52,928 bases of DNA from Flavobacterium pectinovorum (GTDB taxonomy: Bacteria; Bacteroidota; Bacteroidia; Flavobacteriales; Flavobacteriaceae), in assembly GCF_006438875.1 (NCBI RefSeq), contig NZ_RCZH01000002.1:264425-317352 (forward strand). Direction: 5' to 3'. How positions within the stretch are numbered: position 1 is the stretch's first letter; every line of letters begins with the position of its first letter. The notes under the pieces were generated by a model. It had not been told where the DNA came from, ran no database searches, and worked only from the letters and a program-made list of their open reading frames with translations. The position numbers were made by a program, and so were the translations under genes. Of this stretch, positions 34,960-43,928 are shown piece by piece.

Positions 34960-35649
34960 ATGCTAAACAGTTATAGCTCTGCAGACAAAGCTTTATTAGC
35001 AGTAGATTGCATCATTTTTGGATTCGACAATGAAGGATTAAAAATACTTTTGATCAAAAGAGATTTTGAACCCGAAAAAGGAAAATGGTCCTTAATTGGT
35101 GGCTTCTTAAAACGAGACGAAGTATTAGATAACGCTGCTATCAGAATTTTGAATACCTATACCGGGTTGAACGATATTTATATGGAGCAGTTATATGCTT
35201 ATAGTGAAATTGATCGTGATCCTGTCGAAAGAACCATTTCAGTTTCTTATTATGCTTTGATTAATATCGAAAACCATAATGCCGAACTAATCAAAAATTA
35301 CCATGCGCAATGGTTTAGTGTTGCCGATGCTCCAAATTTAATCTTTGACCATAACGAAATGGTAGAACATGCCATTAGAAGATTGCGCTACAGAACTTCA
35401 ATAAAACCTATTGGATTTGAATTGCTGCCTGAAAAATTCACTATGCGTCAATTGTTAGAATTATATGAAGCAATTTTAAGCAAGGAATTAGACAAAAGAA
35501 ACTTCATCAGTAAAATCAATTCATTAGAAATTCTGAATAAACTGGAGGAAAAAGACATGCAGTCTTCTCGAAAAGGGTCTTATTTGTACACCTTCAACAA
35601 AGAAAAATACGAAGAAAAATTACTAAATGATTTTGTTCTAAATCTATAA
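34960..35649 (+). CDS. araR: Nudix-related arabinose regulator AraR (NrtR family)
   Basis: This 229-aa protein has a Nudix-like N-terminal domain (residues ~10-140; G-K-W-S-L-I-G-G-F-L ... D-E-V-L-D-N-A-A-I-R-I-L) and a C-terminal winged helix (~150-229). The Nudix box lacks the full R-E-x2-E-E catalytic set: the position is I-R-I-L-N-T-Y-T-G. It would therefore bind a ligand rather than hydrolyse one. NrtR-family AraR proteins in Bacteroides sense L-arabinose and repress arabinose genes. The gene is divergent from the susC operon, and all the TAAGTGT-type palindromes in the window lie at genes fitting that role. NAD metabolism (NrtR proper) is unlikely from context. Confidence 0.88.
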   Translation: MLNSYSSADKALLAVDCIIFGFDNEGLKILLIKRDFEPEKGKWSLIGGFLKRDEVLDNAAIRILNTYTGLNDIYMEQLYAYSEIDRDPVERTISVSYYALINIENHNAELIKNYHAQWFSVADAPNLIFDHNEMVEHAIRRLRYRTSIKPIGFELLPEKFTMRQLLELYEAILSKELDKRNFISKINSLEILNKLEEKDMQSSRKGSYLYTFNKEKYEEKLLNDFVLNL

Positions 35650-35829
35650 AGAAAGTTTTAGCCCACGGGTTTTACGGATTAAACAGGTTGACACAGATTT
35701 TCTTTTAACTGGAAAACTCTATAATTTTCTCTCGCAGATTTAGCAGATTGTGCGGATTTAAAAGTTAAAAAAAAGATCAGCTGAATCTGCAAAATCTGCG
35801 AGAGAAAACTGCTCAACAATAAAAAAACA

Positions 35830-35862
35830 AACCCTGAAAGCCACAAACTCTCAGGGTTTTTT
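35830..35862. terminator. Terminator in repeat unit 1
   Basis: AACCCTGAAAG / CTCTCAGGGTT (one mismatch) is followed by TTTTTT. It is the first terminator downstream of araR. Confidence 0.7.
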
Positions 35863-36075
35863 CTTCAATAAAACTACTATTAAAAAACTAAAAAAACATT
35901 CACATTGCCCACAGATTTGGGGGGTTACAGGTTAACACAGATTTTCTTTTTAACTGGAAAACTCTATAATATTTTCTCGCAGATTTTGCAGATCAGGCAG
36001 ATTTAAAAGTTAAAAAAAAGATCTGCTGAATCTGCAAAATCTGCGAGAGAAAACTGCTCAACAATAAAAAAACAA

Positions 36076-36108
36076 AACCCTGAAAGCCACAAACTTTCAG
36101 GGTTTTTT
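36076..36108. terminator. Terminator in repeat unit 2
   Basis: A perfect 11-bp stem AACCCTGAAAG / CTTTCAGGGTT with a T-run on either strand can terminate the convergent tkt-tal operon. The mismatch of unit 1 is absent here. Confidence 0.7.
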
Positions 36109-36333
36109 CTTCAATAAAACTACTATTAAAAAACTAAAAAAATATTCAGATTGCCCAAGGATTTGGCGGGTTACAGGTTAACACAGATTTTATGTTAATT
36201 GAAAAACCTATAAAGTTTTTCACGCAGATTTTACTGATTTGAGCACATCTAATTATTAAAAAATCTGCAACAATCTGCAAAATCTGCGTGAAAAAAAACT
36301 GGGCAAATCCGTTTAATCCGTGGGCCAAAAAAG

Positions 36334-36990
36334 CTAACTATTTCCTTTTTGGTAATCAGCAAGAAATGTAGCTAAACCAATATCCGTTAAAGGATGTTTT
36401 AATAAACCTTCGATTGCGCTCAATGGTCCGGTGATAACATCAGATCCAGTTTTGGCACAATTAATAATGTGCATAACATTACGAACTGAAGCAGCCAAAA
36501 TCTGAGTTTCGAAACCATAATTGTCGTAAATCAGTCTGATATCTTCAATCAAAACCATTCCGTCTGTCGAAACATCATCCAAACGACCAATAAATGGCGA
36601 TACATAAGTTGCTCCCGCTTTTGCTGCCAATAAAGCCTGACCAACAGAAAACACAAGCGTACAATTGGTTCTGATTCCTTTATTTGAAAAATATCTGATT
36701 GCTTTTACACCGTCTTTTATCATCGGGATTTTCACCACAATCTGCGGATGCAATGCTGCCAATTTTTCACCTTCGGCAACCATTCCTTCAAAATCTGTGG
36801 AAATCACCTCAGCACTTACATCGCCTTCTACCAATTCGCAAATTTTAATATAATGATCTAAAATATTTTGTGCTCCTGTAATTCCTTCTTTTGCCATCAA
36901 TGAGGGGTTTGTGGTTACTCCATCTAAAACCCCTAAATCATTGGCTTCTTTAATATCTTTTAAGTTTGCTGTATCTATAAAAAATTTCAT
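36334..36990 (-). CDS. tal: Transaldolase (short, FSA/TalC-type)
   Basis: This 218-aa protein begins M-K-F-F-I-D-T-A-N-L, has D-G-V-T-T-N-P-S-L and the Schiff-base Lys87 in V-V-K-I-P-M-I-K. This is the short TalC/fructose-6-phosphate-aldolase family rather than the ~320-aa TalA/TalB. It transfers dihydroxyacetone units in the non-oxidative pentose phosphate pathway. It is 8 bp downstream of tkt, and both lie near the arabinose locus. The AraR site at 39169 implies induction by arabinose, when xylulose 5-phosphate has to be processed. Confidence 0.93.
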   Translation of the reverse strand: MKFFIDTANLKDIKEANDLGVLDGVTTNPSLMAKEGITGAQNILDHYIKICELVEGDVSAEVISTDFEGMVAEGEKLAALHPQIVVKIPMIKDGVKAIRYFSNKGIRTNCTLVFSVGQALLAAKAGATYVSPFIGRLDDVSTDGMVLIEDIRLIYDNYGFETQILAASVRNVMHIINCAKTGSDVITGPLSAIEGLLKHPLTDIGLATFLADYQKGNS

Positions 36991-36998
36991 TCTTTCTA

Positions 36999-39053
36999 TT
37001 ATTTTGATATGTTATAATTATTTTTTTCTAAATATTTAAGGATTTCCTCACAGGCATTTTTACTGGTAAATCCAAATTTCTGATCTAAAACCGAAGCAGG
37101 AGCAGAATATCCAAAATGATCCAATCCAAATACTTCACCTCTGCTTCCAACCAGACTTTCAAAATTAACAGGAAGTCCCGCCGTAAGTCCAAAAACCAAT
37201 GCATCATTTGGAATAATACTTTCCTGATATTCTTTTGGCTGCGATCTGAAAAGTCCTTCAGAAATAATGGAAGCTACATTTATTTTAATCTTAACAATTT
37301 GTTCCAATTCATTTGCAGCTTCAATCAGAGTTGCCACTTCAGATCCGTTTGCAATCAAAGTAATGTTTGGATTTTGAGTTTCTTTTACCAGATAACCTCC
37401 TTTTTTAGCCTGAGTCGCTTCAACAAATCTAGAACTCCCTTTTGTTGGAAGATCCTTGATATCTTGTCTGGAAAGAATTAATCCAGTTGGAGTTTTTTTG
37501 TTTTCTAATGCCATTTGCCAGGCTACAGAAGTTTCAACAGCATCGGCCGGACGCAAAGCCAATAAACTTTGATCACCTGAATGGTTTTTGATTTTTTCCA
37601 GTAATCTTATCTGAGCTTCCTGCTCAATTGGTTGGTGCGTTGGTCCATCTTCGCCTACGCGGAAAGAATCATGCGTCCAGACATATTTTACCGGTAATTC
37701 CTGAATTGCTGCCAAACGAATGGCTGGTTTCATATAATCTGAAAACACAAAAAATGTTGCTACAACCGGAATTACGCCACCGTGAAGAGCGATTCCATTG
37801 GCGATTGCTGCCATTGTTAATTCGGCAACACCTGCTTGTAGAAAACCACCGTTGAAATTATTCTTTTGCAAAACAGATGATTTTTTCAGGAAACCATCTG
37901 TTTTATCACTATTGGATAAATCAGCAGAAGAAACAATCATGTTCTCTACATTTTCCGCCAAATATCCTAAAACTGCCGCCGAAGCATCGCGTGTTGCCGC
38001 ATTTGCTTTTTGAACAATTGAACTGAAGTCTAAAGCTGGTAAATCTCCACTAAAAAACTGCTTTATCTTTTCGGCCAATTTTGGATTTTGATTTTCCCAA
38101 GCCAAAATCTGCACTTTTCTTTCTGATGCTTCTTTTGTTTTTTGTTCTAAAATAGTTTTATAATGTGTTGCAACTTCTTCATAAATTGCAAATGAATCTT
38201 CGGGATTTGCTCCAAGATTTAATAATGTTTTTTTAAAATCTGCTTTTGTTGCTCCGATAGGTTTTCCGTGCAATTCGCATTGCCCTTCATACATCGTTCC
38301 ATCGGCGGTAACGCAGCCTTTTCCCATAATAGTTCTTCCAATAATCAGGGTCGGTCGTTCTAATTCGGCATGTGCTGCGTTTAACGCCGAACGAATATGG
38401 GTATGATTATGTCCGTCAATAGTGATTACTTTCCATCCCCATGATTCGTATTTCATGGCAGTATTTTCAGTCGTAACCTCATCTGTCATTGACGAAAGCT
38501 GAACATCATTAGAATCATAAAACATGATAAAATTGTTCAATCCTAAATGTCCTGCAATACGTCCGGCACCTTGCGAGATTTCTTCCTGAACTCCGCCATC
38601 AGTTATAAATCCGTAAATTTTATGATCGAATAAATTCTCAAATCTTGCTGATAAAAATTTGGCAGCAATTGCTGCTCCAACACCCATTGCGTGTCCTTGC
38701 CCTAATGGTCCTGAAGTATTTTCGACCCCTCTTTTTACATCAATTTCAGGATGTCCCGGCGTTACTGAACCCCATTGTCTGAAATTCTTTAAATCTGATT
38801 TTTCGTAATTTCCCAACAAATAATATTGGGCATACATTAAAGCCGAAAGATGTCCGGCATCCATAAAAAATCGGTCTCTAAAAATCCAATGCATATCTGT
38901 TGGATCATATTTTAGATATTCAGAATATAAAATATGCATGAAATCGGCGCCACCCATTGATCCTCCCGGATGGCCTGAATTTGCTTTTTCGACCATCGAA
39001 ATGGCTAAAGCACGTATATTATCTGCAGATAATTGGTCTATTTTGTTGTTCAT
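36999..39053 (-). CDS. tkt: Transketolase
   Basis: This 684-aa protein of full family length has N-terminal S-G-H-P-G-G-S-M-G-G, thiamine-diphosphate-binding I-T-D-G-G-V-Q-E-E, and the pyrimidine-domain landmarks A-G-V-A-E-L-T-M and T-H-D-S-F-R-V-G-E-D-G-P-T-H-Q-P. It interconverts xylulose 5-phosphate/ribose 5-phosphate with sedoheptulose 7-phosphate/glyceraldehyde 3-phosphate. It is the first gene of a two-gene operon with tal. An AraR-like palindrome lies 116 bp upstream, so this copy is probably a pathway-dedicated paralogue rather than the housekeeping one (inference). Confidence 0.96.
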   Translation of the reverse strand: MNNKIDQLSADNIRALAISMVEKANSGHPGGSMGGADFMHILYSEYLKYDPTDMHWIFRDRFFMDAGHLSALMYAQYYLLGNYEKSDLKNFRQWGSVTPGHPEIDVKRGVENTSGPLGQGHAMGVGAAIAAKFLSARFENLFDHKIYGFITDGGVQEEISQGAGRIAGHLGLNNFIMFYDSNDVQLSSMTDEVTTENTAMKYESWGWKVITIDGHNHTHIRSALNAAHAELERPTLIIGRTIMGKGCVTADGTMYEGQCELHGKPIGATKADFKKTLLNLGANPEDSFAIYEEVATHYKTILEQKTKEASERKVQILAWENQNPKLAEKIKQFFSGDLPALDFSSIVQKANAATRDASAAVLGYLAENVENMIVSSADLSNSDKTDGFLKKSSVLQKNNFNGGFLQAGVAELTMAAIANGIALHGGVIPVVATFFVFSDYMKPAIRLAAIQELPVKYVWTHDSFRVGEDGPTHQPIEQEAQIRLLEKIKNHSGDQSLLALRPADAVETSVAWQMALENKKTPTGLILSRQDIKDLPTKGSSRFVEATQAKKGGYLVKETQNPNITLIANGSEVATLIEAANELEQIVKIKINVASIISEGLFRSQPKEYQESIIPNDALVFGLTAGLPVNFESLVGSRGEVFGLDHFGYSAPASVLDQKFGFTSKNACEEILKYLEKNNYNISK

Positions 39054-39168
39054 TTCTAAGTAAAAATTTGAAATCTTTTGGTTGGTTTAATAGCGTAATT
39101 TTATTTGTTTGCCCTGAATTTCAAATAGAAACAATTCTATAAATTCAAATCAGAAACAAATTAAATAA

Positions 39169-39189
39169 TAAGTGTAAAATTTACATTTA
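39169..39189. promoter_or_regulatory. AraR operator upstream of tkt
   Basis: TAAGTGT-N7-ACATTTA lies 116 bp upstream of the tkt start; it has one base off the perfect palindrome. It ties the tkt-tal operon to the arabinose regulon. Confidence 0.68.
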
Positions 39190-39230
39190 CAAATGTATGT
39201 AAAATAATTCCACAAAAACAAAAAAATTAA

Positions 39231-39424
39231 CATAAAGGAGATTGTAGAGACGCACAGCACTGCGTCTCACGTTCCAATTGAAAATCTGCAATGATACAAT
39301 CCTTGGGTTAGACGCACTGCTGTGCGTCTCTACAGATAAATATTGCGCATATATTTCGTTGGTAAAAAACCAAAATATTTTAACATAAAGGAAATTGTAG
39401 ACACACACAGCAGTACGTCTTTTT
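39231..39424. repeat. Cluster of GACGCAC palindromes
   Basis: Three copies are present: a palindrome GAGACGCA..TGCGTCTC at 39247-39268, an inverted sister AGACGCAC..GTGCGTCT at 39310-39329, and a decayed copy GTAGACACACACAGCAG from 39398 reaching the regulator's stop codon. Direct repeats of TAACATAAAGGA precede the first and third copies. No gene lies here. Confidence 0.65.
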
Positions 39425-40421
39425 ACAATGAATTTCGAATAATCAAAGAAAACTTATTTTCGATTTGTTCTTTATTTCCTTTAAGAACCATCTCGGCCAA
39501 AATTTTTCCCATCGTTTCAAAATGCGTAGAAATTGTTGTAATTCCGTTTGCTACGATTTTTTTAAGTGGAGTTTCATTATACGAGATAATTCCAAAATCA
39601 ACACCAAGTTTTAAATGTTGATCTCTGGCGCTTTCAATTACGCGGACCAAATCTCTGTCATTCGGAATAATATAAAGATCTCCTAACGTAATTTCACGAT
39701 CTGCAAACTCCGTTATGATTTCATATTCAAAATTATTTTCGGTGCAAAAATTCTCAAATCCCAGTTTCATTCCAAGAGGTTCTCTAAAGCCGGGAAAGAT
39801 TAAAATTAGTTTTTCGTATTTGTTCAGTTTCGTTTTTCCTTTATACAAACCTTCAAAAATATCTTTCTGGTGATTTTGATAAATAGCGGGATATAATTTT
39901 AAATCAGGATTGGTCTGATCTAAAATAATTACCTCGTTTACTGGTAGGGTTTTTAAAATATCAGCCACACCAGCCAAATTGGTTGGCATAATTATGTATT
40001 TGGTATAATTTCCGTTACTGTCATTTATTAGTTTTTGAAATACCTGAACATTGAAGTGATGAAAGAAAATATCGACTTGTACATTTTTTCCAATATTTTT
40101 TAAAAACGAATTATAAATGTCTTCCTTAAAAATATTTAACTCATCAAAAAGTAAAAAAATCTTTTGTTTTATGGTGATTTCAACGCTTTTAACGTAATAT
40201 CCTTTGCCTGGAATGGCATAAATAATTCCGCGTTTTTTGAGCTCATCATAACCTAACAAAACGGTATCACGAGATAATGAAAAAGCCAAACAGACTTTAT
40301 TCACAGACGGAAGCCGATCTCCCTTAACTAGTTTTTCTTCTTCGATTGCCTTTTCTATTGAGAGAATTATCTGCTTATATTTTGGCAATCCAATGTTGTT
40401 TTGAATAGAAATAATATTCAT
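39423..40421 (-). CDS. GntR-type regulator with LacI/periplasmic-binding-like sensor domain
   Basis: In this 332-aa protein residues ~10-80 form the GntR winged helix (L-P-K-Y-K-Q-I-I-L-S-I-E ... G-D-R-L-P-S-V-N ... S-R-D-T-V-L-L-G-Y-D-E-L). Residues ~85-332 are a type-1 periplasmic-binding-like sensor, ending in a C-terminal T-T-I-S-T-H-F-E-T-M-G-K. This GntR-PBP fusion is common in Bacteroidetes sugar regulators. It is divergent from galM-galK-galT with 102 bp between start codons, so galactose or a derivative is the most likely ligand. The stop lies at the edge of a palindromic repeat. Confidence 0.85.
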   Translation of the reverse strand: MNIISIQNNIGLPKYKQIILSIEKAIEEEKLVKGDRLPSVNKVCLAFSLSRDTVLLGYDELKKRGIIYAIPGKGYYVKSVEITIKQKIFLLFDELNIFKEDIYNSFLKNIGKNVQVDIFFHHFNVQVFQKLINDSNGNYTKYIIMPTNLAGVADILKTLPVNEVIILDQTNPDLKLYPAIYQNHQKDIFEGLYKGKTKLNKYEKLILIFPGFREPLGMKLGFENFCTENNFEYEIITEFADREITLGDLYIIPNDRDLVRVIESARDQHLKLGVDFGIISYNETPLKKIVANGITTISTHFETMGKILAEMVLKGNKEQIENKFSLIIRNSL

Positions 40422-40453
40422 AAAAAAATAGATTTTGACGCAATATACAAAAA

Positions 40454-40499
40454 ACTGGTAGGTACTGGTATGCTAATGCGAATAATGTTTCTACTTTTG
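40454..40499 (+). promoter_or_regulatory. gal operon promoter and candidate GntR operator
   Basis: The -7 element TACTTTTG lies at 40492-40499, 25 bp before the galM ATG. Upstream, ACTGGTA occurs twice (40454-40460 and 40464-40470), one helical turn apart. This direct repeat lies in the only intergenic space shared by the regulator and its likely targets, so it may be the operator. Confidence 0.45.
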
Positions 40500-40523
40500 G
40501 ATTTCATTTTTTGCAAAAATAGC

Positions 40524-41579
40524 ATGGAAATAAAACATATATCGCATTTTCAAGAGAAAACTATTTCTAAATCATTTGGTTTATCATCTGATAACAAAGA
40601 AATTCTCGCTTTTGAATTATCGAACAAAAACGGAATGAAAGTTCAAATTACCAATTTTGGAGCAACTGTTACTTCGTTACAAATTCCTGTTGCTAGTGGA
40701 AAACTGGTAGATGTTGTTTTAGGATTTGATTCAGGAACTTCTTATCTGGCTTCTTATAATTTGCCAAGTGCTCCTTATTTAGGGACAACTGTTGGTCGTT
40801 ATGCGGGAAGAATAAATAAAGGTGTTTTTTCTTTAAATGGTAAAACATTTCAGTTAAACACCAATACTAATGGTAATGCTTTACATGGTGGAAATGCTGG
40901 GTTTGGACAAAAAATATGGAATGTTACCAATATAACTTCTGATGAAAACCCGTCGATAACATTCAGCCTTTTAAGTCCTAATTTGGACGAAAATTACCCT
41001 GGAGAATTACAAGTAGATTTAACTTATACACTTACTGAAGAAAACGAATTGCAACTTAATTATAAAGCAACTTCTACAGAAGATACGGTGGTTAATTTGA
41101 CACATCACAGTTATTTTAATCTTGATGGTCACGATGGTTCTGTTTTAGATCAGGAAATGTTTATCAATTCTGATAAGGTTTTAGAAACGAATAAGGAGAA
41201 TATTCCAACTGGAAATTTCACGGCTCTTTCTAATCATGATTTTGATTTTAGAACTGCAAAAAAATGTCCCGTTTCTATCGATAATTCTTTTGTAATTGAG
41301 CCTTCAAATGAAGTTGTTGCAAAATTATTCAGCATCAAAAATAATTTACAAATGAGTGTTTACACTGATCAGCCAAGTGTACACATATATGTAGGTGGAA
41401 ATTGTTTTGATGTTCTGAAAGGAAAAGAAAATGTAACGTATCACGCGTCAAGCGGAATTTGTTTTGAAACACAAAATTTTCCAGATGCACCAAATCATGC
41501 TCATTTTCCGAATTCAGTTTTGAAAAAAGGAGCTGAATACAACCAAAAAACAGTTTATAAATTCGAAAATATAAAGTAG
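40524..41579 (+). CDS. galM: Aldose 1-epimerase, cytoplasmic
   Basis: From the ATG at 40524 (MEIKHISHFQEK) the protein is 351 aa, normal for GalM. An open frame extends upstream to 40401, but that would overlap the divergent regulator and cross the promoter. Landmarks are N-A-L-H-G-G, V-V-N-L-T-H-H-S-Y-F-N-L and I-C-F-E-T-Q-N-F-P-D. It has no signal peptide, so it works in the cytoplasm and supplies alpha-D-galactose to galactokinase. It is the first gene of galM-galK-galT, with galK 58 bp downstream. Confidence 0.92.
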   Translation: MEIKHISHFQEKTISKSFGLSSDNKEILAFELSNKNGMKVQITNFGATVTSLQIPVASGKLVDVVLGFDSGTSYLASYNLPSAPYLGTTVGRYAGRINKGVFSLNGKTFQLNTNTNGNALHGGNAGFGQKIWNVTNITSDENPSITFSLLSPNLDENYPGELQVDLTYTLTEENELQLNYKATSTEDTVVNLTHHSYFNLDGHDGSVLDQEMFINSDKVLETNKENIPTGNFTALSNHDFDFRTAKKCPVSIDNSFVIEPSNEVVAKLFSIKNNLQMSVYTDQPSVHIYVGGNCFDVLKGKENVTYHASSGICFETQNFPDAPNHAHFPNSVLKKGAEYNQKTVYKFENIK

Positions 41580-41637
41580 TAATTCTAAAAAACGGTTTGC
41601 AAAAACGACCAGACAACACTATTACAATTAGACTATA

Positions 41638-42798
41638 ATGAATGATATTTTAATACAAAACACAACAGCATTTTTTGAGAAATCATTTGGATCTGCTCCT
41701 CAAAAAATTGTACTTTCTCCCGGAAGAATTAATATTATTGGAGAGCATATTGATTATAATGATGGTTATGTTTTACCGGCGGCAATTGACAAAGTAATTT
41801 GTTTTGCTTTTGAGAAAAACGAAACCAAAAAATCTAAAATAATCGCTATTGATTTAAATGAAGAATTCGAAATCGACTTAACACAGGAAATTCAATTAAG
41901 CGATGTTGTCTGGACAAATTATATCCGTGGCGTTATAAAACAATTACAGGATAATGGATTTTCTTTTGAAGGTTTCAATTGTGTTTTTAGCAGTAATATT
42001 CCGGTTGGTTCCGGGTTGTCCTCTTCGGCAGCTTTGGAGTGCGGAACAATTTTCGGCATAAAAGAGCTTTTTGATTTAACAATTGAAAAAGTTGATATTG
42101 CTTTATTAGGACAAAAAGCAGAACATTGGGTTGGTATTAATTGCGGTATTATGGACCAGTTTTCAAGTGTTCATGGTCTGGATAATAAGGTAATAAAACT
42201 AGATTGTAACACGCTTGAATTTGAATATCACAATGCTGATTTTAAAGATTATTCTTTGGTTTTATTTGACAGTAATGTAAAACATTCTCTTTTTACATCT
42301 GAATATAATACGAGAAGAATTGAGTGTGAAGAAGGATTGTCGATTATTAAAAATCACTTTCCTGAAGTAAAGAGTTTTAGAGATTGTACAGAAGAACAAC
42401 TTTTGAGCATTCAGGATAAATTTAATGCAACTGTATTTAAAAGAGTACACTATGTTGTAAAAGAAATTAGCCGCGTAACTAAAGCATGTGAGGCTTTGGA
42501 CAACGGAAATATAGAAATTTTAGGACAATTGCTTTTTGAGACACATTATGGATTATCACAAGAGTATGAAGTAAGCTGTGAGGAGCTGGATATGCTTGTA
42601 GATACCGCAAAATCTGACGATAAGATTATCGGTTCGCGTTTGATGGGCGGAGGTTTTGGCGGATGCACCATCAATTTAATAAAAAAAGGGCATGAAAATG
42701 AGGTAAAAAGTAAGTTTTCAAATCTTTATTTAGATACATTTGGGATTGAATTAAAATTTTATGATGTAAAAATCTCAAACGGAACAACACTACTTTAA
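41638..42798 (+). CDS. galK: Galactokinase
   Basis: This 386-aa GHMP kinase has the galactokinase signature G-R-I-N-I-I-G-E-H-I-D-Y-N-D-G, the ATP loop P-V-G-S-G-L-S-S-S-A-A-L and the C-terminal G-S-R-L-M-G-G-G-F-G-G. It phosphorylates alpha-D-galactose to galactose 1-phosphate. It lies between galM and galT (17-bp gap to galT). Length and motifs are fully typical, so it is expected to be functional. Confidence 0.96.
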   Translation: MNDILIQNTTAFFEKSFGSAPQKIVLSPGRINIIGEHIDYNDGYVLPAAIDKVICFAFEKNETKKSKIIAIDLNEEFEIDLTQEIQLSDVVWTNYIRGVIKQLQDNGFSFEGFNCVFSSNIPVGSGLSSSAALECGTIFGIKELFDLTIEKVDIALLGQKAEHWVGINCGIMDQFSSVHGLDNKVIKLDCNTLEFEYHNADFKDYSLVLFDSNVKHSLFTSEYNTRRIECEEGLSIIKNHFPEVKSFRDCTEEQLLSIQDKFNATVFKRVHYVVKEISRVTKACEALDNGNIEILGQLLFETHYGLSQEYEVSCEELDMLVDTAKSDDKIIGSRLMGGGFGGCTINLIKKGHENEVKSKFSNLYLDTFGIELKFYDVKISNGTTLL

Positions 42799-42815
42799 AA
42801 ACCACCAGAACAAAA

Positions 42816-43877
42816 ATGAAAAACTTTGACATTAACGAGGATCCTCACAGACGTTTTAATCCACTACTAAACGAATGGGTTTTAGTATCACCTCATCGCG
42901 CGAAACGTCCATGGCAAGGACAAAACGAAACAATTTCAACTGAATCTTTACCAAAATACGATGCAACTTGTTATCTGTGTCCGGGAAATGTGCGCGCCAA
43001 TGGCGTAAACAATCCTAATTATGATAGCAGCTTTGTTTTTGAAAATGACTTTGCTGCCATGAAGCAGGACGAAATTATTTTTGAAGAAGATATCAAACAT
43101 ACTTTTTTTAAAGCAAAACCGGAACAGGGAATTTCAAGAGTAGTTTGTTTTTCTCCAAGACATGATCTTACATTACCGGAAATGGATATCGACGGAATTG
43201 AAAATATTATCAGAACCTGGCAAAAAGAATATACTGATTTAGGAAATATCAAATATATCAATCACGTTCAGATTTTTGAAAACAAAGGAAGCGTTATGGG
43301 TTGTAGTAATCCACATCCGCATGGACAAATCTGGGCACAATCATCATTGCCAACTCAGGTAGAAAAAACACAAAATAGCTTAAAATATTATTTCGATAAA
43401 AACAACAAAACGCTTCTTGAAGACTATTTAAAAGCAGAATTAAAAGTTGGAGACCGTATTGTAATCGAAAACGATCATTTTGTAGCATTGGTTCCTTTTT
43501 GGGCAATCTGGCCTTACGAAACTATGATTGTAAGCAAAAAAGCGATCAGCAAAATCACTGATTTTAATGCTGAAGAAGTTACCGCTTATGCTAAAATATT
43601 AAAGCAATTAACGACAAAATACGATAACTTATTTAGTACTTCGTTCCCGTATTCATCAGGAATTCACCAGTCTCCAACAGATGGGTTAGAACATCCGGAA
43701 TGGCACTTTCACATGCATTTTTATCCGCCATTATTGCGATCTGCAACGGTTAAAAAATTTATGGTTGGTTACGAAATGTTAGGAGAATCGCAGAGAGATA
43801 TCACTCCTGAAAAAAGTGCCGAAATTTTGAGACAACAATCAGACGTTCATTATAAAAAGGAAGGCAAAATCAAATAA
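42816..43877 (+). CDS. galT: Galactose-1-phosphate uridylyltransferase
   Basis: In this 353-aa protein the zinc/structural cysteines are in T-C-Y-L-C-P-G-N, the active-site H-P-H-G-Q is in S-N-P-H-P-H-G-Q-I-W, and H-F-H-M-H-F-Y-P-P is the second metal site. It exchanges UDP between UDP-glucose and galactose 1-phosphate. It ends the Leloir trio galM-galK-galT; galE is not in the window and must be elsewhere. The symporter gene begins 278 bp on, after an AraR-like operator. Confidence 0.96.
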   Translation: MKNFDINEDPHRRFNPLLNEWVLVSPHRAKRPWQGQNETISTESLPKYDATCYLCPGNVRANGVNNPNYDSSFVFENDFAAMKQDEIIFEEDIKHTFFKAKPEQGISRVVCFSPRHDLTLPEMDIDGIENIIRTWQKEYTDLGNIKYINHVQIFENKGSVMGCSNPHPHGQIWAQSSLPTQVEKTQNSLKYYFDKNNKTLLEDYLKAELKVGDRIVIENDHFVALVPFWAIWPYETMIVSKKAISKITDFNAEEVTAYAKILKQLTTKYDNLFSTSFPYSSGIHQSPTDGLEHPEWHFHMHFYPPLLRSATVKKFMVGYEMLGESQRDITPEKSAEILRQQSDVHYKKEGKIK

Positions 43878-43928
43878 AAAAAGGCTTTCCCGAAAGGTAT
43901 TTTAAAATTTAACAGAATAATTCAATTA

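Larger units (their letters stand above)
35661..36328. repeat. Tandem 245-bp intergenic repeat bounded by inverted repeats
   Basis: Units start at 35683, 35928 and 36173 (each with ACAGGTT followed by ACACAGATTTT), exactly 245 bp apart; the third is partial. Every full unit contains CGCAGATTT modules, an inverted copy (AATCTGCAAAATCTGCG) and a terminator hairpin. The block is bounded by GCCCACGG..TTTACGGATTAAAC at 35661 and its inverse GTTTAATCCGTGGGCC ending near 36327. No ORF of note is present. Confidence 0.8.

Noticed and set aside
34960..35649. Regulator of NAD metabolism (NrtR proper) or an active Nudix hydrolase
   Set aside because: The catalytic Nudix glutamates are not present in full, and operators lie only at arabinose-type genes.
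36146..36328. 60-aa minus-strand frame beside tal
   Set aside because: It lies inside the third unit of the 245-bp repeat; other units do not keep the frame.
35683..36328. Possible CRISPR array
   Set aside because: The period is 245 bp with near-identical whole units, no short repeat-unique spacer alternation and no cas genes.
39187..39408. 73-aa minus-strand frame in the GACGCAC repeat cluster
   Set aside because: It is encoded almost wholly by palindromic repeats and AT-rich spacer.
40401..40523. N-terminal extension of the galM frame
   Set aside because: It would overlap the divergent regulator's start and run through the -7 element; the conserved mutarotase sequence begins after 40524.
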